A DNA stretch of 64,000 nt, taken from Bradyrhizobium sp. AZCC 2262 (lineage in GTDB: Bacteria; Pseudomonadota; Alphaproteobacteria; Rhizobiales; Xanthobacteraceae). Below the pieces are notes generated by a model. The model was not told the DNA's origin. It saw nothing but the letters and a program-made list of their open reading frames with translations, and did not search any database. The stretch lies in the NCBI RefSeq assembly GCF_036924535.1, contig NZ_JAZHRT010000001.1, forward strand, positions 6,572,001 through 6,636,000, in the 5' to 3' direction. Positions 27,684-36,329 of this stretch are shown here, piece by piece. How positions within the stretch are numbered: position 1 is the stretch's first letter; each line of letters starts with the position of its first letter. Made by a program: the position numbers and the translations under genes.

Positions 27684-28250
27684 ATGTTCACGGTGTTCAG
27701 GGGCGGACAGAGCGGGGCGTGGCGGGTGACGCGGTTGGCGCCGGTGAAGGGCGCGTCGCTGGCGCGGACGCCGGCGCTGTCGTCGGTCTACTCCGCCTCG
27801 ATCGCGCTGCCGATCCTGCCCTCGCTCACCTCGTGGCGGCTGGCCGGCGTCGCCAGCCATGTCCGCTACACCGAGCGCGCCGAGAAGAATCAGCTGATCG
27901 AAGCGCAGGCGCCGCTCGGCCGCCCCGATGCGACCTGCGCGGCGCTGATCCCGATCAAGAAATCGGCGGCCTGGTGGGAGCTGACGCAGGAAGAGCGGCG
28001 GCAGATCTTTGAGGACAGGTCGAACCACATCGCGGGCAGCCTGAAATATCTGCCCGCGATCGCCCGCCAGCTCTATCACTGCCGCGACCTCGGCGAGCCC
28101 TTCGACTTCCTGACCTGGTTCGAGTTCGTGCCCGCGCATGCGGACGCGTTCGAGGAGTTGGTGGCGATGCTGCGCGCGACGGAGGAATGGAATTATGTCG
28201 AGCGCGAGGTGGATATCCGCGTCGAGCGTGAGCGGCTGGACGCGGGGTAG
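27684..28250 (+). CDS. Short (dimer-type) chlorite dismutase family protein
   Basis: 188 aa. The heme domain has KKSAAWWELTQEERRQIFED, RSNHIAGSLKYLPAIARQLY and DFLTWFEFVPAHADAFEELV. His115 is the likely proximal heme ligand and Arg128 the distal arginine; the spacing and numbering match His114 and Arg127 of the well-studied Nitrobacter enzyme, which turns chlorite into chloride and O2. Without the distal Arg the fold usually serves in heme synthesis (HemQ); with it chlorite turnover is possible. No signal peptide. Stands alone. Confidence 0.88.
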   Translation: MFTVFRGGQSGAWRVTRLAPVKGASLARTPALSSVYSASIALPILPSLTSWRLAGVASHVRYTERAEKNQLIEAQAPLGRPDATCAALIPIKKSAAWWELTQEERRQIFEDRSNHIAGSLKYLPAIARQLYHCRDLGEPFDFLTWFEFVPAHADAFEELVAMLRATEEWNYVEREVDIRVERERLDAG

Positions 28251-28260
28251 AGCTTTTGTT

Positions 28261-28312
28261 TTGACGCGTTTCTTGACGCGAACCGGTATCCACTTCGCTT
28301 GAAAGCGCGTTA
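28261..28312. repeat. Element with AACCGGTATCCACTT
   Basis: GACGCGTTTCTTGACGCGAA then CCGGTATCCACTTCGCTTGA and AAGCGCGTTA; related to 10968-11038. Confidence 0.55.
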
Positions 28313-28708
28313 GTTCTCCAGAAACTTGCCCGAGGCGATCTGCGGCAGGCCGGTGACCGGCCAGTTGTAGACATAGGTCCACGCCTCGCCGGCCGCGCCG
28401 TCCGCGTGCGTCACGGACAGCATGCGGCGGAGATATTCGGTCGGCGCCGGAAAACCTTCGCCGCAGGCCTCGTACATGTCGAACTCGCCGAGCAAGGCGT
28501 CGCGATCGCGCAGGCGGTACAATTCCCCGAACACGACCTCCGCAGGATCGTCCGAGAGCACGAGCCCCGGATAATGCTTGATGAGATAGAGCCGGCCGCG
28601 GCAGGTGGCGGTCCCGAGAAAATCAGAGCTGCGCGACAATAGCTGCGCCATCGGATGGTCGAAGCCGCGCATCAACGTGCCGTAGACGAAGAGACGATCT
28701 GAAATCAT
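28310..28708 (-). CDS. Gamma-glutamylcyclotransferase-like protein (AIG2 fold)
   Basis: 132 aa with the family's opening FVYGTLMRGFDHPM, the second strand GRLYLIKHYPGLVLSD, and GELYRLRDRDALLGEFDMYE, whose last Glu would be the catalytic residue. Members release 5-oxoproline from gamma-glutamyl amines or related amides; the substrate is not known. Single gene between two repeats. Confidence 0.85.
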   Translation of the reverse strand: MISDRLFVYGTLMRGFDHPMAQLLSRSSDFLGTATCRGRLYLIKHYPGLVLSDDPAEVVFGELYRLRDRDALLGEFDMYEACGEGFPAPTEYLRRMLSVTHADGAAGEAWTYVYNWPVTGLPQIASGKFLEN

Positions 28709-28718
28709 GGCTTTCTAT

Positions 28719-28863
28719 GTCATTGCGAGCGAAGCGAAGCAATCCATAGCGCGGCAGGCAGCGGCATGGATTGCTTCCGCCTTCGCTCTTTGAGCTACGG
28801 CGGACAAGTCGTCGCTGACGCTCCCTTGCGCAAACGCTTCGCGTTTGTCGCAGGCAATGACGG
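28719..28863. repeat. Intergenic repeat GTCATTGCGAGCGAAGCGAA...GCAATGACG
   Basis: Ends are inverted (GTCATTGCGAG / GCAATGACG); the middle has GAAGCAATCCAT paired with ATGGATTGCTTC. A widespread element type in this group. Confidence 0.8.
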
Positions 28864-28865
28864 GG

Positions 28866-29678
28866 TTAGGCCGGCACCACCTCGTCGCTGATCACCAAAA
28901 ACTTCACCAGATCCATCCGGCCAAAGCTCGTGGTCAGCGCGACGTCGGCGGCGTCGCGGCCGGTGCCCATCAGGATGCGGCCGGCCCTGGGGACGTTGTG
29001 GCGCGCGTCAAAAGTGTACCACTGGCCGGAGAGATAGACCTGGAACCAACCCGAAAAATCCATCGGCGCGGGATCGCGAGGAATGCCGATGTCGCCGAGA
29101 TAGCCGGTGCAGTAGCGCGCCGGGATATTCATGCAGCGGCAGAAGGTCAGCGCCAGATGGGCAAAGTCGCGGCAGACGCCGGCGCGCTGCGCGTAGACGT
29201 CATGCGCCGACTTCATGTGGTGGGCGTGCTCATAGCCGAAGGTGACGTGGTTGTGTACGAAGTCGACGATCGCTTGCACCCGCGCCCATCCCTGCGGCGT
29301 GTTGGAGAACAGCGACCAGGCGATATCGGTGAGCTTGTCGGTCTCGCAGTAGCGGCTCGGCATCAGATATTGCAGGACGTCATCGGGCAGTTGATCGATC
29401 GGCAATTGCTGCGCGGTCGGCACCACTGCATCCGGCAGCCCGGAATCGCGCACCAGCGCATCGCCCCGCAGCGTCACGCCGCCGGCGGGCGCGACGAGGC
29501 GGCCGCAGACATTGCCAAAGCCGTCGCGGTAGAAGCCGATTGGCACGTCGGGCCCGGCTGTGATCTGCTCGGTGCCGACGATGTCGGCAAAGCGCGACGG
29601 ATGGATCGAGAGCATGATCACCATCGGCGTCGGCTGGGCGGCCGCATAGGAAATCTCGAAGCCGACCTTGATCTCCAT
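28866..29678 (-). CDS. Transglutaminase-like protein with catalytic His replaced
   Basis: 270 aa. The core has the nucleophile Cys in QRAGVCRDFAHLALTFCRC and an Asp in WYTFDARHN. The segment where papain-like transglutaminases carry His reads PMDFSGWFQVYL, with Ser in its place. The substrate is unknown. It follows the next protein (29681-30598) by two bases in one operon, and that partner keeps Cys, His and Asp, so the two may work as a pair of which this is the divergent half. Confidence 0.82.
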   Translation of the reverse strand: MEIKVGFEISYAAAQPTPMVIMLSIHPSRFADIVGTEQITAGPDVPIGFYRDGFGNVCGRLVAPAGGVTLRGDALVRDSGLPDAVVPTAQQLPIDQLPDDVLQYLMPSRYCETDKLTDIAWSLFSNTPQGWARVQAIVDFVHNHVTFGYEHAHHMKSAHDVYAQRAGVCRDFAHLALTFCRCMNIPARYCTGYLGDIGIPRDPAPMDFSGWFQVYLSGQWYTFDARHNVPRAGRILMGTGRDAADVALTTSFGRMDLVKFLVISDEVVPA

Positions 29679-29680
29679 GA

Positions 29681-30598
29681 TCAGACTTCCTCCGCCAGCG
29701 GCGCTTCGCGCGGCTCGTCGCCGACCGAAACTACCCTGATGTGAACCTCCATCCCCGCGAAGGCGTCAGGCGAACCCAGATAGGCGCCGTACAGCGGGAT
29801 GGCCTGGCGCGGATCGCGCGCCACCGCGACGCGGATCAGATCGCGGGTGCCGATGATGCCGTTGGTCGGATCGAACTCGATCCAGCCGGCGCTCGGCAAA
29901 TAGACCTGCACCCAGGCATGCGTCGAGCCGCCGCCGACATAGCCATGCGCGCGGTCGCCGGGAATGAAGAGATAGCCGGACACGAAACGCGCGGCGATGC
30001 CGAGACGGCGCAGCGCCTCTATCATGAACAGCGCATAGTCGCGGCAGGTGCCGGAGCCGGTCTGCAGCGTGTCGAGCGGATGCTGAGTGCCCTGCTCGTG
30101 GCGCTTGCGATAGCGGAACGCCTCGCGGATGCCATGGGTCATGCCGCTCAGGATATTGAAGGTCGGCGTCGGTCCCTCGGCGTCGAGAAATTTTCGTGCC
30201 CAGGCCGACAGCTCGCCATTTGGGTCACCGTATTGCGGCGTCACGAATTGCTGCAAGTCGGGAAATTCTTCGTCGTCGTAGAGGAACGGATAGAAATAGG
30301 CGGGATCATCCGGAGTGAGCGCAAACTCTTCCTCCGGATTGTGCTCCACCGTCACCTTCGAGGTGAATGACAACGTGTCGGCGCGCTCGTCGAAGGTTGC
30401 GATCGCAACAGAGTTGCCGAACACATCGTGAATCCAGCGCAGCCGCATCGGCTGCGGCTCGATATCGAGGCTGCTGGACAGCACCCGCAGATCATGGCCG
30501 TCGCGCGGACGCAGCATGATGCGGTGTTCGCCGAACGCCACAGGGCGGTCGTAGCAATAAACAGTCTTGTGGTTGATGGTCAGGAGCGGCATCGTCAC
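29681..30598 (-). CDS. Transglutaminase-like cysteine peptidase-fold protein
   Basis: 305 aa. An N-terminal beta domain (INHKTVYCYDRPVAFGEHRI, MLRPRDGHDLRV) of the bacterial transglutaminase N type leads to a core with a full triad: Cys in QTGSGTCRDYALFMIEALRR, His in GGSTHAWVQVYL and Asp in WIEFDPTNG. Often found with alpha-E or ATP-grasp-like partners; here it is paired with the protein at 28866-29678. Cytosolic. Confidence 0.88.
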   Translation of the reverse strand: MTMPLLTINHKTVYCYDRPVAFGEHRIMLRPRDGHDLRVLSSSLDIEPQPMRLRWIHDVFGNSVAIATFDERADTLSFTSKVTVEHNPEEEFALTPDDPAYFYPFLYDDEEFPDLQQFVTPQYGDPNGELSAWARKFLDAEGPTPTFNILSGMTHGIREAFRYRKRHEQGTQHPLDTLQTGSGTCRDYALFMIEALRRLGIAARFVSGYLFIPGDRAHGYVGGGSTHAWVQVYLPSAGWIEFDPTNGIIGTRDLIRVAVARDPRQAIPLYGAYLGSPDAFAGMEVHIRVVSVGDEPREAPLAEEV

Positions 30599-30694
30599 AC
30601 AATCATCGATTCTGGTACGACTAATCTAGGCCGAATCCTGCTCAATTGTAGATCGGGGTGCCGCTTCGGTAGGCACTCCTCTAAGGAAAACGCT

Positions 30695-31498
30695 TTGGAC
30701 GACGCCGCCGACACAACCCTACTCCTTAAGCCCGAAGATGTTCCTCCGGTCCGCGAATACAATGCGGCGGGGCGCTCGCCGTTTCTGCTCACTTGTGACC
30801 ATTACGGCAGGCTGATCCCGCGCATTCTCGGCGATCTCGGCCTGCCCGAGGGCGAACTGGTGCGGCACATCGCCTGGGACATCGGCATTGCCGGCGTCGC
30901 GGAAGCACTCTCAAAACATCTCGACGCCCATCTGATCGTGCAGCGCTACTCGCGGCTCGTCATCGACTGCAACCGCCCGCCCCATGTCGCAAGCTCGATT
31001 CCGCGCATCAGCGAGGCCACGACGATATCAGGTAACGAGGGCATTTCGCGCGAGGTCGCCGCACTGCGGCGCGCGGAGATCTTCGATCCCTATCACCGGC
31101 GGATCGACGAAATCATCGACCAGCGCGGCAGCGCGGGCATGCCGACGGTACTGGTGTCGCTGCATAGCTTTACGCCCGTCTATGCCGGCATCGCGCGGCC
31201 CTGGCATATCGGCACGCTCTATCACCGCGACACGCATCTGCCGCCGCTCTTGCTGAAACTGCTGCGCGCCGAGGGCGATCTCGTGGTCGGCGACAATGAG
31301 CCCTATGCGGTCAGCGACGAGACCGACTACACGATTCCCGTCCACGGCGAGGCGCGCGGGCTGATGAACACTGGAATAGAAATCCGTCAGGATTTGATCA
31401 GCGATGTGGCCGGAGAGAAGGCGTGGGCGGAGCGGCTGGCGCGGATTCTGGGTGAGATTGAAACCATGCTGCGCGCGCAGCAATTGCTCTCCGCCTAG
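30695..31498 (+). CDS. N-formylglutamate amidohydrolase family protein
   Basis: 267 aa using a TTG start at 30695, fixed by AAGGA seven bases upstream (30683-30687); the frame is open further up but that part overlaps the divergent gene. Family motifs: PFLLTCDHYGRLIPRILGDL, HIAWDIGIAG, VQRYSRLVIDCNRPP, VLVSLHSFTPVYAG and GLMNTGIEIRQDLI. The known family reaction frees glutamate from N-formylglutamate in histidine breakdown; no hut genes are present, so the substrate is open. Confidence 0.88.
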   Translation: MDDAADTTLLLKPEDVPPVREYNAAGRSPFLLTCDHYGRLIPRILGDLGLPEGELVRHIAWDIGIAGVAEALSKHLDAHLIVQRYSRLVIDCNRPPHVASSIPRISEATTISGNEGISREVAALRRAEIFDPYHRRIDEIIDQRGSAGMPTVLVSLHSFTPVYAGIARPWHIGTLYHRDTHLPPLLLKLLRAEGDLVVGDNEPYAVSDETDYTIPVHGEARGLMNTGIEIRQDLISDVAGEKAWAERLARILGEIETMLRAQQLLSA

Positions 31499-32472
31499 CC
31501 GTGCACCGCGGCATAATACGCGACGCCCCAGATAAACGTGACGGACGCCCAGAGTATCCAGATGTGGCTAGCGCGAGGCTCCAGCACGGCTTCCGACGGA
31601 TTAAGCGGATTGACGTAGACTTTGACTTTGGCGCCGGTGGGATATTTTCGGGCGAAGCGCTCCACCAGCCCCCTCGACGTCGACGAGACCTTGCCGCCAA
31701 GGTTGGCGTGCTGGCTGACACAATCGATGCCGTTGAAGCGATACGCGAAGGAAACCTTGGACTGGAACGTGAGCTGGCTGCGTTCGGCGGGCTCCGACGG
31801 CGCGGACATGAATTGTTCGAGACCCGATGACTTGATGGTGCCGGGCACGACCGGCCATTTCCTCGCCAGCGAAGCCTGGCGGTGCAGTGCCAGCCCGAAC
31901 AGTGCAATCATAAATCCGAACGCGCTCATGGCGACGACAAACGGCGACACTTTGGAGTTCGTGAGATGTTTCGATGCGAATTCGGTGATCTGATGCAGGC
32001 CGATCGCCGAGCCGAACACGATCGCCAGCACGATTGCCGTGCCGATGCCGAGACAGCCCCACATACCCTTCGGCAGGTCGCGCTCCAGCACCGCCTGGTC
32101 CGGATACCGCGGATTGTAATAGACGGTGACGACGGTGCCGACCGGATATTTCGCGATGGTTTCGGCGACCTCGAAATTTCCGCGATCTTCGCCGATGCTG
32201 ACACGGTTGTTGCGCAGCTTGCGGCCCGCGACGGAATATTCGTAGACGATGTCGGCGAAGTTGCGCTCCTCGAAGCGATGCCCCTCTGCCCGGTCGCTGT
32301 CGATCACCTTGACCTTGCGTACCTCGGTCTTCGAAACCACCACCTTGCCAGCGGTGGACGGCCATTCGCGCGCGGCGCGCACCTGCAGGGTCTTGTAGAC
32401 GCCGGCACCAAGGAGCAGCCCGAGCGGGGCCAGCAGCATCAGATAAACGAACCACGGCAGGTCGGGCAGCAC
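31495..32472 (-). CDS. DUF3592 membrane protein with two DUF3592 repeats
   Basis: 325 aa from a GTG start. Two similar units, each beginning with a membrane helix and W(P)S/V-x-G and ending in a VYYNP or VYVNP box: ATIAKYPVGTVVTVYYNPRY near residue 120 and KYPTGAKVKVYVNPLNP near residue 290. Four membrane helices. Function of DUF3592 is not known; the extracytoplasmic strands look like an OB-like fold. It converges with the amidohydrolase gene and overlaps its last four bases. Confidence 0.8.
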   Translation of the reverse strand: MLPDLPWFVYLMLLAPLGLLLGAGVYKTLQVRAAREWPSTAGKVVVSKTEVRKVKVIDSDRAEGHRFEERNFADIVYEYSVAGRKLRNNRVSIGEDRGNFEVAETIAKYPVGTVVTVYYNPRYPDQAVLERDLPKGMWGCLGIGTAIVLAIVFGSAIGLHQITEFASKHLTNSKVSPFVVAMSAFGFMIALFGLALHRQASLARKWPVVPGTIKSSGLEQFMSAPSEPAERSQLTFQSKVSFAYRFNGIDCVSQHANLGGKVSSTSRGLVERFARKYPTGAKVKVYVNPLNPSEAVLEPRASHIWILWASVTFIWGVAYYAAVHG

Positions 32473-32543
32473 GGCTTGTCCCCCAGAGACGGCTTGCGAT
32501 TAGACGCGATGCCGCCGCTGCGGGTTCAAACGCGCATACGGAT

Positions 32544-33161
32544 TTACTTTGCCCGCGTCAGCGCCAGCCAGATGCCGCCGCCGATCATGAAGCCGCCGGA
32601 GACGCGCGACAGCAGCCGCGTGCGCTGCTTCGAGAAGAACAGCCGCGCCCGGCCGGCCAACAGCGCGTAGACCGCATCGGTCGAGGCGGCGATCACCATG
32701 AAGGTGATCCCGAGCAGCGCCACCTGCGGCAAGTGGGGTTTCTCCATGTCCATGAATTGCGGAATGAACGCGCCGAAGAACACCAGCACTTTCGGGTTCG
32801 AGAGCAACACCAGAAAGCCCTGCAGGAAGAACCCGCCGCGCGGCGGCGGTGGCGGCTCGTCGGAATTGACGCCTTCGACCGGCGAACGGATCAGCTTGAT
32901 GCCGAGCCAGACCAGGTAGGCCGCGCCCGCAAAGCGCACCCAGTCGAACCAGTAGCCCATGGTCGCCATCAGCGAGGTGAGGCCGACCGCGACGATGCCG
33001 ATCACGATGGCGAGGCCGGTCTGCGCACCGGCGCAATTGATCAGCGCCGCGCGGGTGCCGTGCCGCAGGCCGTTGGCAATCAGAAGCGTCACCACCGGAC
33101 CCGGCAACAGCGCCAGCGCGATGCAGGCGGCGACAAAGGCGAGATAGGCTTGAAGGGACAT
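32544..33161 (-). CDS. LysE/RhtB-family exporter
   Basis: 205 aa from ATG 33161 (MSLQAYLAFVAACIALALLP). Motifs LPGPVVTLLIANGLRHG, GIKLIRSPVEG, LLSNPKVLVFFGAFIPQFM and six helices fit the family. A run of five prolines sits in the central cytoplasmic loop. The substrate is unknown. The ORF extends to 33335 but that part is repeat sequence. Confidence 0.9.
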   Translation of the reverse strand: MSLQAYLAFVAACIALALLPGPVVTLLIANGLRHGTRAALINCAGAQTGLAIVIGIVAVGLTSLMATMGYWFDWVRFAGAAYLVWLGIKLIRSPVEGVNSDEPPPPPRGGFFLQGFLVLLSNPKVLVFFGAFIPQFMDMEKPHLPQVALLGITFMVIAASTDAVYALLAGRARLFFSKQRTRLLSRVSGGFMIGGGIWLALTRAK

Positions 33162-33250
33162 GGGGAACTCCGGCGGGACAGCGATTTGATCATTATGCAT
33201 GTGATGGGATGAGGATGGAAGCAGCGCGTGCTCGTTCGCCGACTGCTTCT

Positions 33251-33410
33251 GCTCCTTCCCCCGCTTGCGGGGTCGAGACGAGCGAAGCTCGCTCTTAGAA
33301 GGTCGGGATGAGGGGCTCTCTCCGCGAGTACTCAAGCCTATTGATAGACCTGTACCCCCTCACCCGGATTGCTTCGCAATCCGACCTCTCCCCGCAAGCG
33401 GGGCGAGGTT
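33251..33410. repeat. Inverted pair of CCCCGCTTGCGGGG elements
   Basis: 33251-33314 carries TTCCCCCGCTTGCGGGGTCG and GGTCGGGATGAGGGG; 33353-33410 carries the inverse, CCCCTCACCCGGATTGC and CTCCCCGCAAGCGGGGCGAG. Each unit has its own small hairpin. Confidence 0.75.
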
Positions 33411-33419
33411 AGAGAAAAG

Positions 33420-33974
33420 CTACCGTCCTTCCATCGCAGCCATCGCCCAGCGCGTCATTTCGCTACGCGCCAGGAAGTCGAGCGCCGCGCGCCGCACTTC
33501 GGGCGCTCCACCCCTCCCATGCGCGACCGCAACGAGCAGATCGCAGCGACGCGAGACCGCTACTCCGACGGCGCTGTGACGCAAGCCGTCGGACATATTG
33601 AGATCATAGGCCCGGATGCGCCCGGGCATATCGGCGATCCGGATGACATCGCCCGGCGCAAGCGGCGCAAAACGCTCGCTCATCAGGTCGAGATCGGCGA
33701 CGCGATCGACCTCATCATCGTCGGCGACGCCACGGTCGCAATTGCAGAAACCCATTTTCGGTCGAACATAGACTTCGACCTCGCTGCCGCACGCAGCCGC
33801 GCCGCAGCGAAAAGCCTTGCCCGCGGGCCAGCCGTCGCGGGGAAACGGCCAGGCGATCTCGTGCCACTCGCCATTGCGTTCGTCCTGCCGCGGCGCCACA
33901 TGCTGGTAGGCCGCAGCGCCTGACAACGCACTGAGCACCACGACAGCTGACGCAATGAGCGGCCAGCGAGGCAT
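33420..33974 (-). CDS. Membrane-anchored or exported hypothetical protein (184 aa)
   Basis: An N-terminal helix (PLIASAVVVLSALSGAAAYQ) is followed by a domain with four Cys near the start (FRCGAAACGSEVEVYV, MGFCNCDRG), which could form two disulfides or bind metal, and a C-terminal part with RRCDLLVAVAHGRG. No family recognised. It lies 12 bases after the LVIVD-protein gene on the same strand, so the two are probably one operon; the product may share its periplasmic location. Confidence 0.7.
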   Translation of the reverse strand: MPRWPLIASAVVVLSALSGAAAYQHVAPRQDERNGEWHEIAWPFPRDGWPAGKAFRCGAAACGSEVEVYVRPKMGFCNCDRGVADDDEVDRVADLDLMSERFAPLAPGDVIRIADMPGRIRAYDLNMSDGLRHSAVGVAVSRRCDLLVAVAHGRGGAPEVRRAALDFLARSEMTRWAMAAMEGR

Positions 33975-33986
33975 CGCTCGCGTCCT

Positions 33987-35432
33987 TTAGCGAAGGCCGG
34001 CGACGGCGCGCGCCGGGCCGGTCAGTTCGAGAATGTGCAGGCCGGTATTGGCGCGGTCGACGATGTAGACATAGCCGCGCTCATCGGTTTCGACATTGTT
34101 GGTCTGGATCGCGACCTTGCAGCGATCCTTCTCGTCGACCTTGACGCAGCGCTTGTCTGTCGCCGCCGTGATCGCCGGAATGAAATAGCCGACCTCCGTG
34201 GGATGATAGGGATCGCGAATGTCGAGCGCGCGCACGCCCGCATTGAAGAAGGCGATGAACGCCATCTTCTTGTAGAACATCGGCGCCATGCTCTCGTTGG
34301 AGGAATGCGACCCGAACCGCCCTCCCCGCTCGCAGAACGACCCGCTCGCCTCCGGCACCGTGTAACTGGAGATCATCATCGGGCGATTTTCCACCGTGAC
34401 GTCGGCAAACCACACCATCTGCCGCGGTTCGCTGCATTCGTTCAGGATCGCCTCATCGACGATCATGACGATGTCGCGGTTCTTGCCATCCTTGTCCCTG
34501 GCAAATTCCGCGATCGGCATGCCCAGCATCGGGAACGTCGTATGCGCGCCGTTCATTGCCGACATCGGCATCCGCGAAATTTCGGGCAGCCTCAGATTAT
34601 CGGGCGTCGGCTCCTTCGGGCCATTGAGCAGCTTCTCGCGATCGACGATCTGCAGGAAGCCGCCCTTGTTGGTGCCGTAGCCGAAATAGACCCGGTTGCC
34701 GGAAGGGCCCGTCGAGATCGGCCCGTGCAGTTCGGTCGGCACCGCGCCGGTCGAGCCGGGCTCCTGGCCGGGAAGGCCGAAATCGCGAATCTTCTGTGGA
34801 TGCGCGGGATCGGAGAGATCATAGATTTGCGTCATGCGGCGCGTGCGCCAGTCCGGCGCACCCGAGACCAGGAAGGCGATGCCGGTGTCGCATTCCCACC
34901 AGTTCTTGTGCGTGTCCTTTAATCCGGCAATCCGCGTGATCAACACGGGATTGGCAGGATCGGCGACGTTCCAGATCTCATGCGCCTCGCCACCAAAAGT
35001 CCGCAGCATGTAGACCGCGTTGCGATCGCCCTTCGGCAGCGCCTTGCCGTCACAGATCCGCACCATCTGCGCGCCGCCCGATTCATACTTGCCTTCCTGG
35101 CCCGGAAGGTGGCGCAAATATTTCGGCTGCGAGGGATCGGTGACATCGACGATCGATGTGCCGTTTGGCTCCGCCTTGCCGGTCTGCGGATTGACCGGCG
35201 CCGGAATATCGTCGCTGCCGCCGTGATGGCCGATATAGGCGATCCAGCGGTCGCCCTGATGATGGATGGTCGGCTGATAGCCGCTGCGCGCCTGCAGGTC
35301 GTTGGTTCCAACCAGCTTCATGTTGAGGGCTTCGGGCGGCGCGCCGATCACTTGTTGCTGCGCACAAGCGATGCGTGAGCCTGCGAGAAAAAAGATCGAA
35401 AACAAGGCTGCGAGTTTAAGGCGACCGCTCAT
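33987..35432 (-). CDS. Exported LVIVD-repeat beta-propeller protein
   Basis: 481 aa with a signal peptide (LAALFSIFFLAGSRIACAQQ). Repeated blades read GTSIVDVTDPSQPKYL, EIWNVADPANPVLITRIAG, TQIYDLSDPAHPQKIRDFG and GVRALDIRDPYHPTEVGYF, the LVIVD pattern of extracellular propellers; five Cys are spread through the second half. Likely a periplasmic or secreted scaffold or enzyme of unknown substrate. Start ATG 35432 (MSGRLKL) is preferred to 35444. Confidence 0.8.
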   Translation of the reverse strand: MSGRLKLAALFSIFFLAGSRIACAQQQVIGAPPEALNMKLVGTNDLQARSGYQPTIHHQGDRWIAYIGHHGGSDDIPAPVNPQTGKAEPNGTSIVDVTDPSQPKYLRHLPGQEGKYESGGAQMVRICDGKALPKGDRNAVYMLRTFGGEAHEIWNVADPANPVLITRIAGLKDTHKNWWECDTGIAFLVSGAPDWRTRRMTQIYDLSDPAHPQKIRDFGLPGQEPGSTGAVPTELHGPISTGPSGNRVYFGYGTNKGGFLQIVDREKLLNGPKEPTPDNLRLPEISRMPMSAMNGAHTTFPMLGMPIAEFARDKDGKNRDIVMIVDEAILNECSEPRQMVWFADVTVENRPMMISSYTVPEASGSFCERGGRFGSHSSNESMAPMFYKKMAFIAFFNAGVRALDIRDPYHPTEVGYFIPAITAATDKRCVKVDEKDRCKVAIQTNNVETDERGYVYIVDRANTGLHILELTGPARAVAGLR

Positions 35433-35514
35433 GTTCCACCCCACTGTTCAAGGCCAATCTGCGTTGGCTGAGCGCACGATAACACAAGCCGCGGGCTGTG
35501 CCCAAACCAAGCTC

Positions 35515-35544
35515 TTGACATGCAACCTTTTGGTTGCCTATTAT
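35515..35544 (+). promoter_or_regulatory. Sigma-70 promoter TTGACA-N18-TATTAT for the arsR operon
   Basis: TTGACA at 35515-35520 and TATTAT at 35539-35544, 18 bases apart. Both boxes are near consensus. A start 7-8 bases after the -10 box falls on or next to the ATG at 35552, so the mRNA may be leaderless. Confidence 0.8.
35522..35537. promoter_or_regulatory. ArsR operator GCAACC-TTTT-GGTTGC
   Basis: A perfect 6-bp inverted repeat placed exactly in the promoter spacer, so bound repressor would block polymerase. Position just before the ArsR gene implies autoregulation. Confidence 0.8.
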
Positions 35545-35551
35545 CCGCACC

Positions 35552-35866
35552 ATGGATGAAGTGTTCAAAGCGCTTGCCGATGCGTCGCGGCGCTCGCTGC
35601 TGGACAGGCTTCACGCCCAAAACGGACAGACGCTGAACGAACTCTGCGACGGCCTCGCCATGACGCGGCAGGCGGTCACAAAACACCTTGGGATTCTCGA
35701 AGCGGCCAACCTCGTCACCACGCTCAGGCATGGCCGCGAGAAGCTGCACTACATCAATCCCGTTCCGATCCATCAGATCGGCGAACGCTGGATCAAGAAA
35801 TTCGAGCGCGGGAAACTTACAGCGCTCAGCGAGTTGAAACGGCAATTGGAGAAGCGTGATGAGTAA
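35552..35866 (+). CDS. ArsR-family transcriptional regulator
   Basis: 104 aa from ATG 35552 (MDEVFKALADASRRSLLDRL). Winged helix with recognition helix in GLAMTRQAVTKHLGILEAAN and wing GREKLHYINPVPI. No metal-binding Cys. It belongs to the branch that controls SRPBCC genes, two of which follow with overlapping frames. The TTG-type start further upstream at 35534 would place the promoter -10 box inside the gene, which argues for 35552. Confidence 0.92.
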   Translation: MDEVFKALADASRRSLLDRLHAQNGQTLNELCDGLAMTRQAVTKHLGILEAANLVTTLRHGREKLHYINPVPIHQIGERWIKKFERGKLTALSELKRQLEKRDE

Positions 35867-36329
35867 GCCGGAATTCGTCTATGTGACGTATATCGAGACC
35901 ACGCCTGAGAAATTGTGGGAGGCGCTGACCGACAGCGAGTTCTCAAAACTCTACTGGTTTGGCACCGAAGTGAAGTCGGACTGGAAGGTCGGTTCGCCCT
36001 TTGCGCTGGTTACCGACGGCAAGACCACCGATACCGGCCAGATCCTCGAAGCCGATCGCCCACGGCGCCTCTCCTATACGTTCAAGCATGAGCTGTACGA
36101 GGCCATGCGCGAGCCCGCGACGAAAGTGGCCTTCACGATCGAGCCCTATGGCAATCTCGTGAAGCTGACGGTGACCCATGAAGGCTTCGTCGAGGGCAGC
36201 AAGCTGGTCGGCGCCATCTCAACGGGATGGCCGGCGATCCTGTCCGGCCTGAAGAGCATGCTTGAAACCGGAAAGCCGCTTGCGATCCCACGGGCCGCGC
36301 TCGGCAAAGAAGAACTCGCCCGGTCATGA
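35859..36329 (+). CDS. SRPBCC / AHSA1-like protein, first of pair
   Basis: 156 aa from ATG 35859, overlapping the regulator's stop by eight bases. Fold markers: FVYVTYIETTPEKLWEALTD, YWFGTEVKSDWKVGSPF, and the last helix STGWPAILSGLKSMLETGKP. Likely binds a small hydrophobic ligand. Expression should be coupled to the ArsR regulator and the second SRPBCC gene. Confidence 0.88.
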   Translation: MSKPEFVYVTYIETTPEKLWEALTDSEFSKLYWFGTEVKSDWKVGSPFALVTDGKTTDTGQILEADRPRRLSYTFKHELYEAMREPATKVAFTIEPYGNLVKLTVTHEGFVEGSKLVGAISTGWPAILSGLKSMLETGKPLAIPRAALGKEELARS

